Positions 23,830 through 35,371 of a stretch of DNA of 64,000 bases are shown one piece after another; positions within the stretch are counted from its first letter, which is position 1; the number at the start of each line of letters is the position of its first letter. The translations under genes and the position numbers were made by a program. This DNA is from Tenrec ecaudatus. Lineage: Eukaryota; Chordata; Mammalia; Afrosoricida; Tenrecidae. Below the pieces are notes generated by a model. The model saw only the letters and a list, made by a program, of their open reading frames with translations, was not told where the DNA came from and searched no databases. The DNA lies in contig NC_134535.1 of the NCBI RefSeq assembly GCF_050624435.1, positions 127,335,731 through 127,399,730 on the forward strand, in the 5' to 3' direction.

Positions 23830-24830
23830 AACACGTCACAAAATATGCAATCAGCAATTAAATGCAAATATAATCACTCCAAACTGACTTGGAGACAAGA
23901 AGAAACAGGCTTTCACATAAAGAAACAAGATAGGAAGGCTGAATTCATGACCCTTTAATCATTATGTAATGTCTAGACAGACAGAAACAGACTAAGAATC
24001 AAAGGGTAGGGGAAAGAATGAAGCAGATGGCAATAAAAAATAGCAAGAGTGACAACATCAATCTCTGATAAAATAAGTTTTAAAGCAAAACCCAGCATAA
24101 GAGAAAAGAAAGGACATTGTATAATGATTAAAGGATAGATAGAATAAGAAGACATAGCCATAGTAAATATGCACCCAACAAAAGAGCCTCAAAATGTGTA
24201 AATGAAACTGTAACAAAATTGATAAGAGAAATAGACAAATCTGCAATAATAGACTCACTCAAAACTCACTGACTTCAGGTTGATTCTGATTCTTCGTGAC
24301 CCTATTGCTCCGGGTAGAACTGCTCCTGTGCGTTTCCCAGATTGGCAATCTTTACAGGATGGGAAAACCTCGTCTTTCTCCTAAGGAGCAGCTGGTGGCT
24401 TGGCACTGCCAACCTTGCGATTAGCAGCCCAATCATGACCCGCTGTGCTATCAGGGCTCCTGACAATAACAGTAGGACCCTTTAATTCACCACTTTCATT
24501 GATGACAGAACTAGAACGAAGCTTAATAAAGACACAGAAGAACTAAAGGGAATCAGCCAACCAGACCTCAGAGACACAAACCGAACAAACCCTATACTCC
24601 ACCGCAGCTCAACTTACATTATTTCCCAGCACACGTGGGACAGTCTCCAGGACAGGTGTGTTAGGCCACAAAACAAGCTTCCAGGTGTTTTAAAATATCG
24701 GAATATTACAAAGCATCTTCTCAGATCACAGCACTGTGAAATTAGAGATAAACAACAGGGGAGAAATGAAGTACACAGAAATTGAATAATACCCTGTGAG
24801 GTCCAGCCTTACAACTGAATGGGTCTACAG
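23830..24830 (+). mobile_element. Old L1 ORF2 fragment (endonuclease side)
   Basis: L1 ORF2-like DNA: 'cagatggcaataaaaaatagcaagagtgacaa' style run, tctctgataaaataagtttt, atatgcacccaacaaaagag, then after the SINE agatcacagcactgtgaaattagagat. This is the endonuclease-to-linker part. Frames are broken throughout. Interrupted by an AfroSINE at 24253-24464. Confidence 0.65.
24253..24464 (-). repeat. AfroSINE inserted in L1
   Basis: Reverse AfroSINE (gttgattctgattcttcgtg, gggaaaacctcgtctttctc, ctatcagggctcct). Direct repeats caataatag (24244-24252) and caataacag (24465-24473) flank it. Confidence 0.75.
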
Positions 24831-24834
24831 GAGC

Positions 24835-25145
24835 AATTGTGTAATTGAAGGGTAAATTAAAGAGACAACAGACAAGGCATGCAAATCATTTTTTCCATGG
24901 ACACTGGAACCAGACAGAGAGCTAAGATATTCTCTAACAGGCTTATATAGTCAGAGACACTGACAGGAAGGCACAGCGTAACAACAGGGGCAGGTTCTAG
25001 AGTTAAGATGGTTGCTAAACCTTGGTCAACCTGAGCTGGTTTGACCTGGGACGTCACCGAGCTCTCTCTCCAGGGCAACAATCAGTGATCAGTATCAGAA
25101 GGGAGTGGGCTACACCTAGGGTGGGACAGACAGTAGACTCTTAGA
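24835..25145. repeat. Unclassified LTR-like repeat, copy 2
   Basis: Partner of 7986-8600, sharing gagctggtttgacctg and gggtgggac-agacag blocks. Lies between L1 halves and the T2 copy. Confidence 0.35.
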
Positions 25146-25242
25146 GCTATTTCCATTCAAATATGAGAAATTAATAAAGTTATTCTTTACAAAACACATC
25201 TGTGTATAAGGAAAGGAAAGCTTACAACACATCCTTTGATTA

Positions 25243-27410
25243 AGATACAGGGGACAGCACCGGAGACACAGTGTGGGAATTGCACCTGACCTGATCCCAC
25301 CACACCAAGGCAAATCACTGGGGGAGTGCAGTGGAACAGCAAGGGAATGGAGTGGCAAGGTCCCCAGGGAATGCTGAAAGTGGACTTTGGGGCCAGGGCG
25401 TGGTGCCCCAACAGACTGGACTGGAAAACGTCCTAAGGGCCAGCAAACGATCCCTGAACTAACTACAAGCTTTTCTCTTGTGAACTGTTTTGTTCTGGTC
25501 TTTGTCAGTGGTTTGTTTTTGTTGTTTTGTTGTCTGGTTGCATACTGTTGCTTTGTTTTCCTCTGTCTTGTTTTCGTGCATGTTAGTGTCTCCACAGGTC
25601 TGTCTGAATAGGACAGGCTGGATGAACTATATGGAGGAAAAACAACGGGACCGACAATTCCGGGGGGACTTGGGGTGGGGGGGGTAGGGGGGGTAAGGAA
25701 GTGGTATTAACAAACCCAGGGACAAGGGAAAAACATGGGACCCCAAATGGTAGAGAAGGGGGAGTGGCAGGCCTGGTGGGAAATGATCAAGGGTAAGGTT
25801 GCTTAGAGAAGAGGTATACTCTAGCCCAGGTGGCGATGAAGCATGGTAGTAGGGCAGGAGGAAAGTCAAGGGAGATGGAGGAAAGAGCTAGGAGTCAAAG
25901 GGCATTCATGGAGGTCTAGACAAAGACATGTACATGCAAATATATATAGGAGGATGGGGAAATAGATCTATGTGTCTATATTTATAGGTCAAGTATTAAG
26001 GTGGAGGAAGGGCCTTGGGCCTCTACTCAAACACTCCCTCAATGCATGAATGCCTTCTTTTATTAAATTGGAACTCTATGATGCTCACTCTCCCGACACA
26101 ACGGCTGGAGCCAAAGTGGGTGAACAAGTAAATGTGGTGAAGAAAGCTGATGGTGCCCGGCTATCAAAAGAGATAGTGACTGGGGTCTTAAAGGCTTGAA
26201 GATAAACAAGCGGCCATCTAGCTCAGAAGCAACAAAGTCCACATGGAAGAACACACCAGCCTGTGTGATCAAGTGGTCCCGAAGGGATCAGTTACCAGGC
26301 ATCAAAGAACAAAAAATCATATCATTGACTGCACACCTCCATGATAGGATCGCTGAAGACAAATGGGTGCATAAGCAAATGTGGTGAAGAAAGCTGATGG
26401 GGCCCGGCTATCAAAAGAGATAGTGCCTGGGGTCTTAAAGGCTTGAAGGTGAACAAGCGGCCATCTAGCTCAGAAGCAAAAAAGCCCACATGGAAGAAGC
26501 ACACCGGCCAGTGTGATCACGAGGTGCCAAGGGACCAGGTATAAGGCATCATGCAAAAAAAAAAAAAGATATAAGTGTGTGTATGTATGTGTATATGTGT
26601 GTATATATGTATATGTATATATGTATATATATACCATATTAAATGAAGGGGGAAGTGCAGAGTGGAGACCCAAGGCCCAAGTGTCGGCCAATGGAGATCC
26701 CCTCATAGAGGGGTTTAGGAGAGGAGATGGGTTAATTAGGGTGCGAGGTAGTACCGATGAAGAACACAGCTTTCCCCCAGATCCTGGATGCTTCCTCCCC
26801 CCAACTACCATGATCCGAATTCTACCTTGCAGGCCTGGATAGGACAGAGGCTGTACACTGGTACATATGAGGGCGGGAGGTACAGGGAATCCAGGGTGGA
26901 TGATACCTTCAGGACCAAGGGTGTGAGGGACGAAGCTGGGAGAGTGGAGGGTGAGTGGGTTGGAAAGGGGGAACTGATTACAAGGATCCACATGTGACCT
27001 CTTCCCTGGGAGAGGGACAGCAGAGAAGGGGGGAAGGGAGACTCCGGATAGGGCAAGATATGACAAAATAACGATGTATAAATTACCAAGGGCACATGAG
27101 GGAGGGGTGAAAGGGGAGGGAGGGGAAAAAAAAAGAGGACCTGATGCAAGGGGCTTAAGTGGAGAGCAAATGCCTTGAGAATGATTGGGGCAGGGAATGT
27201 ATGGATGTGCTTTATACAACTTATGTATGTATATGTATGGATTGTGATAAGGGTTGTATGAGTCCCTAATAAAATGTAAAAAAAGAAAAGAGGAGAAAAA
27301 ATGATTAGGGAACAGACTGTACAGATGTGCTTTATACAATTGATGTATGTATATGTATGAACTGTGATAAGAATTGTATGAGCCCCAATAAGTTGTTTAA
27401 AAAAAAGAAT
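25243..27410 (+). mobile_element. T2 retroposon, longest copy, duplicated module and tail
   Basis: 2.17 kb from ggggacagcaccggagacac through an A/G-rich middle to a double 3' tail. The module is tandemly duplicated (about 26085-26330 and 26331-26555), each with gtggtgaagaaagctgatgg and tcttaaaggcttgaag. The tail is also duplicated, with poly-A-ended units at about 27180-27290 and 27300-27410. Long antisense frames (up to 289 codons) cover the tail, but they are low complexity and not shared intact with other copies. Confidence 0.75.
26573..26633 (+). repeat. TG/TA-rich microsatellite inside T2
   Basis: Imperfect (TGTA)/(TA) tract following an A-run, between the second module and the distal part of T2. 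Confidence 0.9.
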
Positions 27411-27599
27411 AAACATGGATTTTAACATTAATTTTAAAGAATGTTGACCAATAAAAATACATATTTTGCTTTAAAAAAAAAAAGAAATTGTTTTTCAAAG
27501 ATGTTCCTAAGTAATGACTTGAAATCCAGAGTGCTATCCTGGTTTACACAGTACATTGTTCTTATGAGGAAGGCACATTCTCATTACATTCTGTGATTA

Positions 27600-27946
27600 A
27601 CACAGCACATTAAAGACAAATTACAATGAACTGGGATTCATACCAGGTAGACAAGGATGGCTCAACTTCAGAGGGGAAAAAAATCAATGTAATCCACCCC
27701 ACAAATAAAACAAAGGGAAAGGACTATATGACCATATCAACCAGTACAGAAAAGGCATCTGACAAAACTCATCACCAACTCCTGGTAAGAATATTTCAAC
27801 AAGTTAGGAATAGAAGGGAACTTTCTCAACATGAGTATATATTATAAATCGATATAACCAATGGCCAACATTCATCTCAATGGAGAGAGACTGAAAACAT
27901 TCCCCTTGAAAACAGGAGCCAGATAAGGGTGACCTTCATTACCATT
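27600..27946 (+). mobile_element. L1 ORF2 fragment (reverse transcriptase)
   Basis: Broken-frame L1 RT: motifs equivalent to the Q-G-W start of the RT region, NVIH..NKTK and the ISxxxEKA-like stretch (TISTSTEKASDK at 27729 on). Frameshifts and stops throughout. The L1 continues after the LTR at 28425. Confidence 0.75.
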
Positions 27947-28424
27947 TGTGGCAGTTACATCATCTCTGGCGTACCTGCGAAGGGGTGGAGTCTAGCCTGT
28001 CAATCAGGCCATAGCCAATGAGGCCTCTGTGTGGGCATGGCCTTTTCTTGAGGATTCTGGGAACTACTGCATTCCTCCTTGGAGACGGGAGACACTCTCT
28101 GTTTCCACATGGAGCTATGCTAGAGCCCTGGAGCTGGAGGAGCCACATGGAGACCCCTGCCAGTGCAGAGATGCTTCCATCACCACTGGATTCACAAGAC
28201 TTTCCACCCACTGGCCTGTGATCTTCCTGCATTCAGTGTCATCGCATGTTTTGCATGAGTCTGAAGAGGAATTTATAGATTGTTATTGGACATATGGGCT
28301 AACATTGGACTTATGAACTTGATCTGGGATTTTTTTAATGTACAATTTATCTTTGACATAAAGTTCCCTCTTACACATATGAGTGTCTCTGGACTTGTTT
28401 CTCTAGTTTACCTGGACTAACACA
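27947..28424 (+). repeat. ERVL-like solo LTR with perfect 5-bp target duplication
   Basis: TGTGGCAGTTACATCATCTC...GGACTAACACA, 478 bp, inserted in L1. Flanks ccatt (27942-27946) and ccatt (28425-28429) are identical, which fixes both ends and the ERVL-type 5-bp duplication. Confidence 0.88.
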
Positions 28425-29409
28425 CCATTCCTATATTGTGCCAAAAATTTTGTCTAGAGTTATCAGGTAAGAAAGGGACATTAAGGCAGGCAGATGGGTA
28501 AAGAAGAAATAAAACTATCTCTACTTGCCAGTGAAGTGATCCCATGTGTGGAAAATCCCAAAGGCTAAGAAACACCTGAACTTAACTGAAAGTTTCAGCA
28601 AAATGGCAAGGTACAAGATCAATATACAAAAATCATGTGATTCCTTTATGCTAATAGTAAGACCTTTGAAAAGGAAATCAGGAAAACAATATTATTTAAA
28701 ATAACCACTCCAAAAGAGGAAATAATTAAGCATAATCCTAATTCAAGAATGAAAAGACCTACACAAAGGAAACTACAAAACACTATTACAAGAAACCCAA
28801 AGAAACCTACATAAATGGAAATATGCATATGCTCATGGGCAGGAAAGCTTATGCATGTCTGTGCTAAGAATATTATCATTATTAAGTCCCTCAACTCTTG
28901 TTGACTTTACTGCCTTACAAAGATATTCTTAAGCGAGAAGCAACCACTCTGAGATAGTTGTTGGTGTTTGCTCGAAAGCTGGAATATCAATCTATAGATA
29001 TAGTAACTGAATGAATAAATACCAGGGGGCATGGCAGGGGAGGCTGTGGGCTTGGGGAGAGGGTAGGGGAAGGTATGGGGAAAAACAATGAAAACAAGGA
29101 AGCTGTTCTAAAATTAATTGTGATGAGGGTTGCAAAACCATTCTTAATACGATTGAATTACTGAATTGTATGGTATGTGAATTATACACCAATAAAACTA
29201 TTTAGAAAAAACCTGGGAATATAAAAATTATATACATAGCAGTCCCTATACTTGGAATATATCCTAGAGAAAAAAGAGCTGCGGCACGAATACCTGTATG
29301 CACACCTGAGCCCATCATAGCCTTATTCATAACAGCAGAAACATGGCCACACCTTAAGTGTCCATTTATAGAAGAGTGGACATACAATGGTCCATGCACA
29401 CACTCACAA
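28425..29409 (+). mobile_element. L1 ORF2 and 3' end remnants
   Basis: 28430-28850 continues ORF2 (cctatattgtgccaaaaatt..., agtttcagcaaaatggcaag, acaagatcaatatacaaaaatc). 28980-29215 resembles an L1 3' end. 29216-29409 has the ORF2 tail pattern (tatatcctagagaaaaaaga, ccttattcataacagcagaaa, gtccatttatagaagagtgg). Confidence 0.65.
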
Positions 29410-29583
29410 TGGAAGGCTTTGTAGATCGGTGTCAGACATAGGGGCTAATGTTGGACTTATGGGCTTGGACTGGACTGGGTTGGGATGCTTTCTTAATGTA
29501 CACTTATCCCTTTATATAAAACTCTCTCCTACACATACGAGTTTCTGTGGATTTGTTTAACTAGTTTACCCAGACCCACACAG
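29410..29583 (+). repeat. ERVL-like LTR, 3' part
   Basis: Matches the last third of the 500-bp LTRs (ggctaatgttggacttatgg, tttatataaaactctctcct, ctagtttacccagacccacaca). Confidence 0.65.
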
Positions 29584-30175
29584 AAGGCTACTTAACTAAA
29601 GAATCATGACGAACCTGTGAGACTATGGATGCATCTGGAGGACACTGCACCGAGCGAAATGAGTCAATCACGAACATACAAATATTGTATGAGGTTACAA
29701 CTGATATTGTACTTACATTATATAAAAAAACAAAGGTCAAAGTGGGAGGGTGAGTGGGGTACATTACTAACTAAAGGGCAGATAATATTAACTTGGTGAA
29801 GAGGAGGCAGTGTCCAATCAAAGGGAGGCCAGCCAAGTGTGATGGAGATGAGGCAAGACATTGGGAGGAGGGCAAGATTCAAAGACACAGAAGTCAATGT
29901 GATGCTCTGCACCACGGTGACCTACGAGTAGAGGCATAGGAAGGACGCTAAGCAGGTGTGGGAGGGAGAGGGAGACTAGACCCACAAGCACAGCAACATG
30001 TGCTTACTTATGCTGTGGATGCTTCTACGCATGCGGTGGAGCATATCGGGGGTAACGTTATGGAGCCAAACACATTCAGGGAATAAGTTGCTGGGCCTAG
30101 GGCCTCATGGTCATAGTGGTGGGGGACATCAGGGACAGTGGGCATAAAACAGCCCACAAAGATAATGCTCTATCC
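29584..30175 (+). mobile_element. L1 3' terminal remnant
   Basis: Starts aagaatcatgacgaacctgtgagactatggatgcatctgg with gagcgaaatgagtcaatcac, as at the L1 ORF2 end, then a purine-rich 3' UTR-like stretch. The end is not clear. Confidence 0.5.
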
Positions 30176-30638
30176 CAGCAGTTCTCAACCTTCCTAATGC
30201 CGTGTCCCTTTCAGACAGTTCTTCATGTGGTGGTGACCCCCCCAACCATAAAATTATTTTCATTGCTACTTCATCACTGTCATTTTGCTGCTGTTATGAA
30301 TCATAATGTAAGTATCTGATAGACAGGATGTATTTTCATCGTTACAAATTGAACATAAAACAGTATGTCATTATATATTGTAAAGTATTTATTTCTAATG
30401 ACAAATAAATGAAATTTTGCCTTGAAGCATGGTGTAGCGTGGGTAACAGTCTTCACGCCGGGTACTCGTATGTGGGGGTATCTGCATGTGGGTGGGCCCA
30501 CCTGGAGACAGATAAAGGAGTGGTGTCTTGGTTCCTAAGACCATCAGAGATATGTGTTTTCCAATGGGTCTTAGGCGATCTCTTTGAAAAGGTTGTTGGA
30601 CCCCAAAGGGGTCACGACCCAAAGGTTGAGAACCACTG
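30176..30638. mobile_element. hAT DNA transposon, SPIN/OposCharlie3-like, 463 bp
   Basis: Terminal inverted repeats cagcagttctcaacctt...aaggttgagaaccactg. Internal words gtgacccccccaacca, cctaagaccatcagagatat and ccaatgggtcttaggcgatc are those of the SPIN group. No transposase, so non-autonomous. A clear 8-bp target duplication is not visible. AfroSINE tail sequence follows on the right. Confidence 0.85.
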
Positions 30639-30639
30639 T

Positions 30640-30765
30640 GCAGAAGTCACTATGAGCCAGAATCAACTTGATGGTGCTGTTACCTAAAGGAAAACTGTAT
30701 ATCTATTCTGCACACACGGGGTTGCCATGAGTCACAACAGACACCATAGCAACTGACAACAAACA
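30640..30765 (+). repeat. Two AfroSINE tail fragments
   Basis: cactatgagccagaatcaacttgatggtg and then gttgccatgagtcacaacag plus accatagcaactgacaacaaac. Confidence 0.55.
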
Positions 30766-31499
30766 ACCCATGTCTCCCTGTGAGTCACTCACCCATCCTG
30801 CAGGGCTGTTCCCCCCTCCACCCCTCCTCCTCGCTGTGGGCGGACACTCCATACCAGTCACAGGGCTTGCTGATGAGTTTTCATCACACCTGCTTGCGGG
30901 AACCCTGGCACTTTGATCCTCAGCCAGAATCAGCGTGCATAGGACCTGGCTGTCCACCAGGGAGCACTAGCCCCAGTACATCTGGCAGCAGGGTGGTGGA
31001 GAGGTGCGGTAGAGGGTGGGGATGGGGACATGTGACTTAGGACCATCACTTGTAGTTGTAGGGCAGTTGGCTCAGGTCCAGAGTCTTCTCAGGTTGTGGC
31101 TTTGGAGCAGAAGCTGGAATAGAGTGGCCCCTGAAAGCTGAGGTGCCCATGCTCCCTGTCGGGTCCAGTGAAGTCTGGCTATCGAACACCTGGCTCTGAG
31201 CAGCTGCTCTCATTTTGGTCAAGCATCCTGGTGGAAGGCTTCACATCTGTGAATGCATTGACAAGTTCCCACAGCCTTTCAGGTAGTGCCTGATCATAGG
31301 TTTATTCTAGCAGAAAGGGTACAAATGAAGAAACGCTGAGAGTGAGGCTTCCATGCCCCCATGCCCCCCTGCTTCACTAAAGGGGCAGGCTACCCTTGCA
31401 CACGCAGGAAGTCCATGGAGTTTCCCTGTCCAGAACTTTTCCTTGGGTCTCATTACATAGACAGGGTTGATGGAAGTCAACTGTCTGCTATGTTGCTGT
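30766..31499. other. Intergenic DNA, nothing recognised
   Basis: No gene or repeat recognised. Confidence 0.45.
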
Positions 31500-32512
31500 C
31501 CTTGTTGTTAGGTGCCATTGAGTCGGGTCCAGCTCATGGAGACCCTCCATTCATATGCCAGAATGAAACCCCGCCAGGTCCTGCACTCTCTCACCATTGT
31601 GGTCTGCTCCAGCCGCCTCCTTGCAGATTCTGTGTCAATCCATCCATCTTCTCAAGGATCTTCCTCCCTTTTGCTGCCCCTCCATTTTACCAGGCACGCG
31701 CCCTTTTCCAGGAGCTGGTCTTTCTCGACAACATGCCCAAAGTATGTGAGAGAAGTCTTGCCATCCTGGCCTCTAAGAAGCTTCCTGGCTGTACTTCTTC
31801 CAAGACAGATCTGTTTGTCCTTTAGAGAGTCCATGATACTTTCAATGGTCTTTGCCAGTACCGTAATGCAAATGCATGGATTCTTTGTCTTTAGTCAATG
31901 TCTTGGGTCAGACACACCTTAGTTCTCAAAGTAACACCCCCACTTTCCAGCACTTTAAGAGGTCTTGTGCGGCAGATTCCAATGACAAATCATACCCAGT
32001 ACAATGTGTTGCTTGATCCCTTGACCACTGCTTCAATGACCATGGATTGTGGATTCAAGGAGATGAAATCGTTGACAACTTCAATCCCCGTCCCCCACCA
32101 TGACGTTACCTACTGGTCCAGTGGTGAGGATTTTGGTTTTCTTTCCATTGAGTTGTAATCCATCCTGAAGGCTGCAAACCTTGATCTTCATCAGCAAGTG
32201 CTTCAAGTCTTCCTCACTTTTGGCGAGCAATGCGTGTCATCTGCATAGAGATGAAGATGGTTAATAAGCTTTCTTCCAATCCTCATGCCTCCTCCTTCTT
32301 CATATAGTCCGGCTTCTCTGATGATTTGCTCAGCATGCAGATTGAATATCGTATATACTCGAGTATAAGCTGACCTGAATATCAGCCGAAGCCTACTTTC
32401 ACCACAAGCACTGCATTAAAAACGTGCCGAGAAAACTTGGCTTATACACGAGTATATAGGCTAAGTATGGTGAGAGGATATATACCCCTTTCCTGATTTT
32501 AAACCTGGCAGT
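31500..32512 (-). mobile_element. RTE LINE 3' fragment with inserted inverted-repeat element
   Basis: Reverse RTE from the 3' end (ttgttgttaggtgccattga) up to ctcctccttcttcatatagtc and beyond. The minus strand keeps a C-terminal remnant including LTYFGHVVEKDQLLEK. Interrupted at 32349-32461. Confidence 0.85.
32349..32461. mobile_element. MITE-like inverted-repeat element in RTE
   Basis: About 113 bp with terminal inverted repeats of about 18 bp, atatactcgagtataagc and gcttatacacgagtatat. Comparison with the RTE at 47310-47330 (ggatactaagtatggtg) shows it as an insertion after gattgaata. Target looks like TA. Superfamily not assigned. Confidence 0.7.
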
Positions 32513-33144
32513 ATTTAAATGGCGACACTATCTGTGGCCTTAGTCAAAGCCTGCGTGACATTACTGAGCAAGCCCGACTCCTCATGGAAATTTATGGAAG
32601 CTGCTGCCACTCAGCCATGCCATGGCATGAGGTGCAAGAGCTGTCCCATGGCTCTCAAATGGAACCATAGCGATCTTGCACCTGCCACCCCATGCTGGCA
32701 TGTAGCAGCTATGCTACCGTGATATCTAAGTTGAAATTTCCATGTTACATTCTGCTACATACATATCAACCCTTTCAACCTTTAAAAGGACCCTGTAAGG
32801 TATTGTTCATTAGCTCTGCTGATGTGAAGGAACCGACTGAGGGCCAAGGTCACACTGGCAGACGGCTAGACATGATTTGGATGTAGGCCTATCCCAATGC
32901 CCGTCTTCTTTCCACCATAATGCTGCTGCTGCTTTAGGCTCCCCTGAGTGTTGTTCCACCAGCAAGACGCTACCTCCTTTCTTTGACTCGTTTCCCCCTT
33001 TGATGAGAAAAAATGATAAACCAAATGGCTCCCCAACTCCCAGCTCAAAGTATGCCGTGGAGGCAGCGCCATTCCTGTTGACTGTCGTTTCCGGCACAGC
33101 AAATCACATGGTTATGTGATTCAACATGGCCTATACCAGGCTCT
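32513..33144. other. Intergenic DNA, nothing recognised
   Basis: Open frames of 80-95 codons on both strands show no domain. May be diverged RTE, but I cannot support it. Confidence 0.4.
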
Positions 33145-33604
33145 TTCAGCTCGCTAACACCTCGATCTCCATTTTTATGCATTCCGTTTCACTCGGGATG
33201 ACTTCCATTTTTCCTAGATTCATACTTTGTACACTCCAAGTTCTGATTCGGAGGTGTTTGCAAATGTTTCTTCTCATTGGGGTTGTGCCCCGCCAGCAAA
33301 TGAAGATCCTGCAGACTTCAGTCCCCCAGGCTTCACTTCTTTCACGACACCAGGGTCGACTCCACTTTGAGAAAGCAGCACCTCCCATTTCAAGCACCTT
33401 CCAGCCCGAGGGGCTCTGTTTCTGACAATGTTCTGCTTCACTTCATTCGTCCTTCAGTACCTGACCAGGTTCCCATGGCTACACAATCCGGTTTCCAGCC
33501 GCTACTTCCTCTGAAGTGAGCTGCGGATTCCTTCTTGCCAGTCTTTTCTTAGTCTGGAAGTTTCGCTGCAATCTGTTCACCGTGGGTGGGTGGACGGGTG
33601 GGTG
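33145..33604. repeat. RTE-associated repeat
   Basis: Contains tctgattcggaggtgtttgc, gccagcaaatgaagatcctg and ccagcatcacagcaacacgcaag. I recall such sequence next to afrotherian RTE copies; the assignment is tentative. Confidence 0.4.
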
Positions 33605-33850
33605 GACATGGCCTCCAGCATCACAGCAACACGCAAGCAACCACAGTAGGACAAACCGACAGACAACATACTTTGGACATGTCAGGAGAGACCAGTCCTT
33701 GGAGAAGGACAGCATGCTTGGTAAAGTAGAGGGGCAGCGACAAAGAGGAAAGATGGATGGACAGTGGCTGCAACAACTGAGGATGGCCCAAGACCAGGCA
33801 GTGGTCCATTCTGTGGGGCACAGGACCGACTCAAGGGTACCCAGCAGCAA
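33605..33850 (+). mobile_element. RTE LINE C-terminal fragment, plus orientation
   Basis: The plus strand reads TYFGHVRRDQSLEKDSMLGK followed by a basic stretch and a DGQWLQQL run, the RTE C-terminus seen in reverse at 31.7 and 62.5 kb. Confidence 0.75.
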
Positions 33851-35004
33851 CCATGAAGCATGCTATGTGAAAGCTGGGGCTGCCCGTGACTGTTCTTGCT
33901 GCATGTATTGGAACAGCCCAGGTCAGCCCTGGCTCCTCCGAAGCCAACCCAGGGCACTGTCCCTTACAAAGCAGTCCAGATGGTACACTTGGCTAAGAGC
34001 AGGTCCTGCCTGCATTTCCCAGGGGAGGCAGATGGCTTGGGGAAATCCAACTTGAAATGAAAGAAAGAGATGGAGTTAGTTCTCCTGGGGCCTGTTGGTC
34101 AAGTCTTGAGTAGAGACCATTGCATTCGCTGCATAATTCTCCTGAAGCCAGTGAGCCACTTTCTGCCGAGTGGGTTTACCCTTGTCTGAAAGGAGAAGAG
34201 AGAACTTCTCTGGTGGAATAAAGCCCATGATCCCTGGTTTGAGACCTCTGACCCTGCAGCTGACTGCTGTTTGACCTTGCGTGGTTTATAGACCCTCCCT
34301 GTAATTGCTCGTTCTCAATGACCTGCACATGTAATTCAAGTAGTGCTCCTGAAGTACAGTCACACTCAATTTAAGGAAAACACCCTTTAATAGTCACTGC
34401 AAATGTTTGCTAGAAGTGTCCTAGAAGGCTGCCACAGACCCCTGGCGTGTAAAAAGTATGGGGTGGGCCTCATCTAGAGCGACAGGTCCAAACAAGGCCT
34501 TGAGCCTGATGCTTTCTCTAGGGAAAGGTTCCAGGAAATTCTTTCCACCCAATTGTCTGACGAGCATTGAGCACTGAAACCCTTGGCCGCAGGGACTGGA
34601 TCAAGGATTGGTGTCCCACCACGGGAGGCCAACAGGGCTGCTTGTTGGGTGGGTTTACTCGCTTTCTGCTCTTGGGTCTTGAATGTGAGTCACACAGAGA
34701 GAAGCCGAGTCTCAGGAGGAGGGTGCCGTGTGCAGAGCTTGGGTGAGCTATGGTCTGGGTCTTTGCTAAGGCCCAATGCACAATCCCGGCACAGTGGGGC
34801 TGCTGAGTATCCTTACAGAAAACCTCATTCCTGAGGGGTTTGGGCCCCCTTTTCCCTGCATCTTGAAGAACCTAACAACGGCATGGGGGTGGAAAAGTGC
34901 AACAATTTCAGAGATAAGGCATTGCTTTGAAGAATTGTAGGGTGGTCTGTTAAATATTGATTACCCTTTCTACTTGAACCTTTACCGAGTTTCCTCTCCT
35001 TTGG
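33851..35004. other. Intergenic DNA, nothing recognised
   Basis: No gene or repeat recognised. Confidence 0.45.
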
Positions 35005-35205
35005 AGTCACCAGTGGCACGGAGGTTATGAATTGGTCTCCGGTCTCTAAGGTCAGCAAGCTGAAACTACCAGCCATCTCTGCAGGAGAAAGATGGGGCAT
35101 TCTACTCTCATGAAGAGATAGTCTTGGAAACTCACAGGGGCAGTTCTACCCTGACCTACAAGGTTGCTATGAATCCAAATGGCCTCACTGGCAGTGAGTT
35201 TGGTT
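35005..35205 (+). repeat. AfroSINE
   Basis: aggtcagcaagctgaaacta, ggagaaagatggggcattct, cttggaaactcacaggggca and the tail to cactggcagtgagtttggtt. Confidence 0.7.
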
Positions 35206-35348
35206 TGCTTGTGGTCCCTGTGACTCAGACTTGACTTGAGAGCCAATACGTTTGGCCTGTGCTGGATAGAGACAGGGAGAGAGCTGGTTTCCTGGGCATT
35301 TCCTTGGAGACCTGCATTTTACAACACCTGAGAGGTGGAAGGGATTGG

Positions 35349-35371
35349 GGCGGGGGGGGGGGGGGGCGAGG
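35349..35371 (+). repeat. G-run
   Basis: A run of about 15 G with flanking G-rich sequence; could form a quadruplex and may be length-variable or misassembled. Confidence 0.85.

Noticed and set aside
25116..25595. 159-codon minus-strand open frame
   Set aside because: Spans the junction of an unclassified repeat and the T2 5' part; no domain.
26470..27339. 289-codon minus-strand open frame
   Set aside because: It is antisense to the T2 3' region, rich in His/Pro/Tyr from low-complexity DNA, has no known domain, and is not kept open in other T2 copies.
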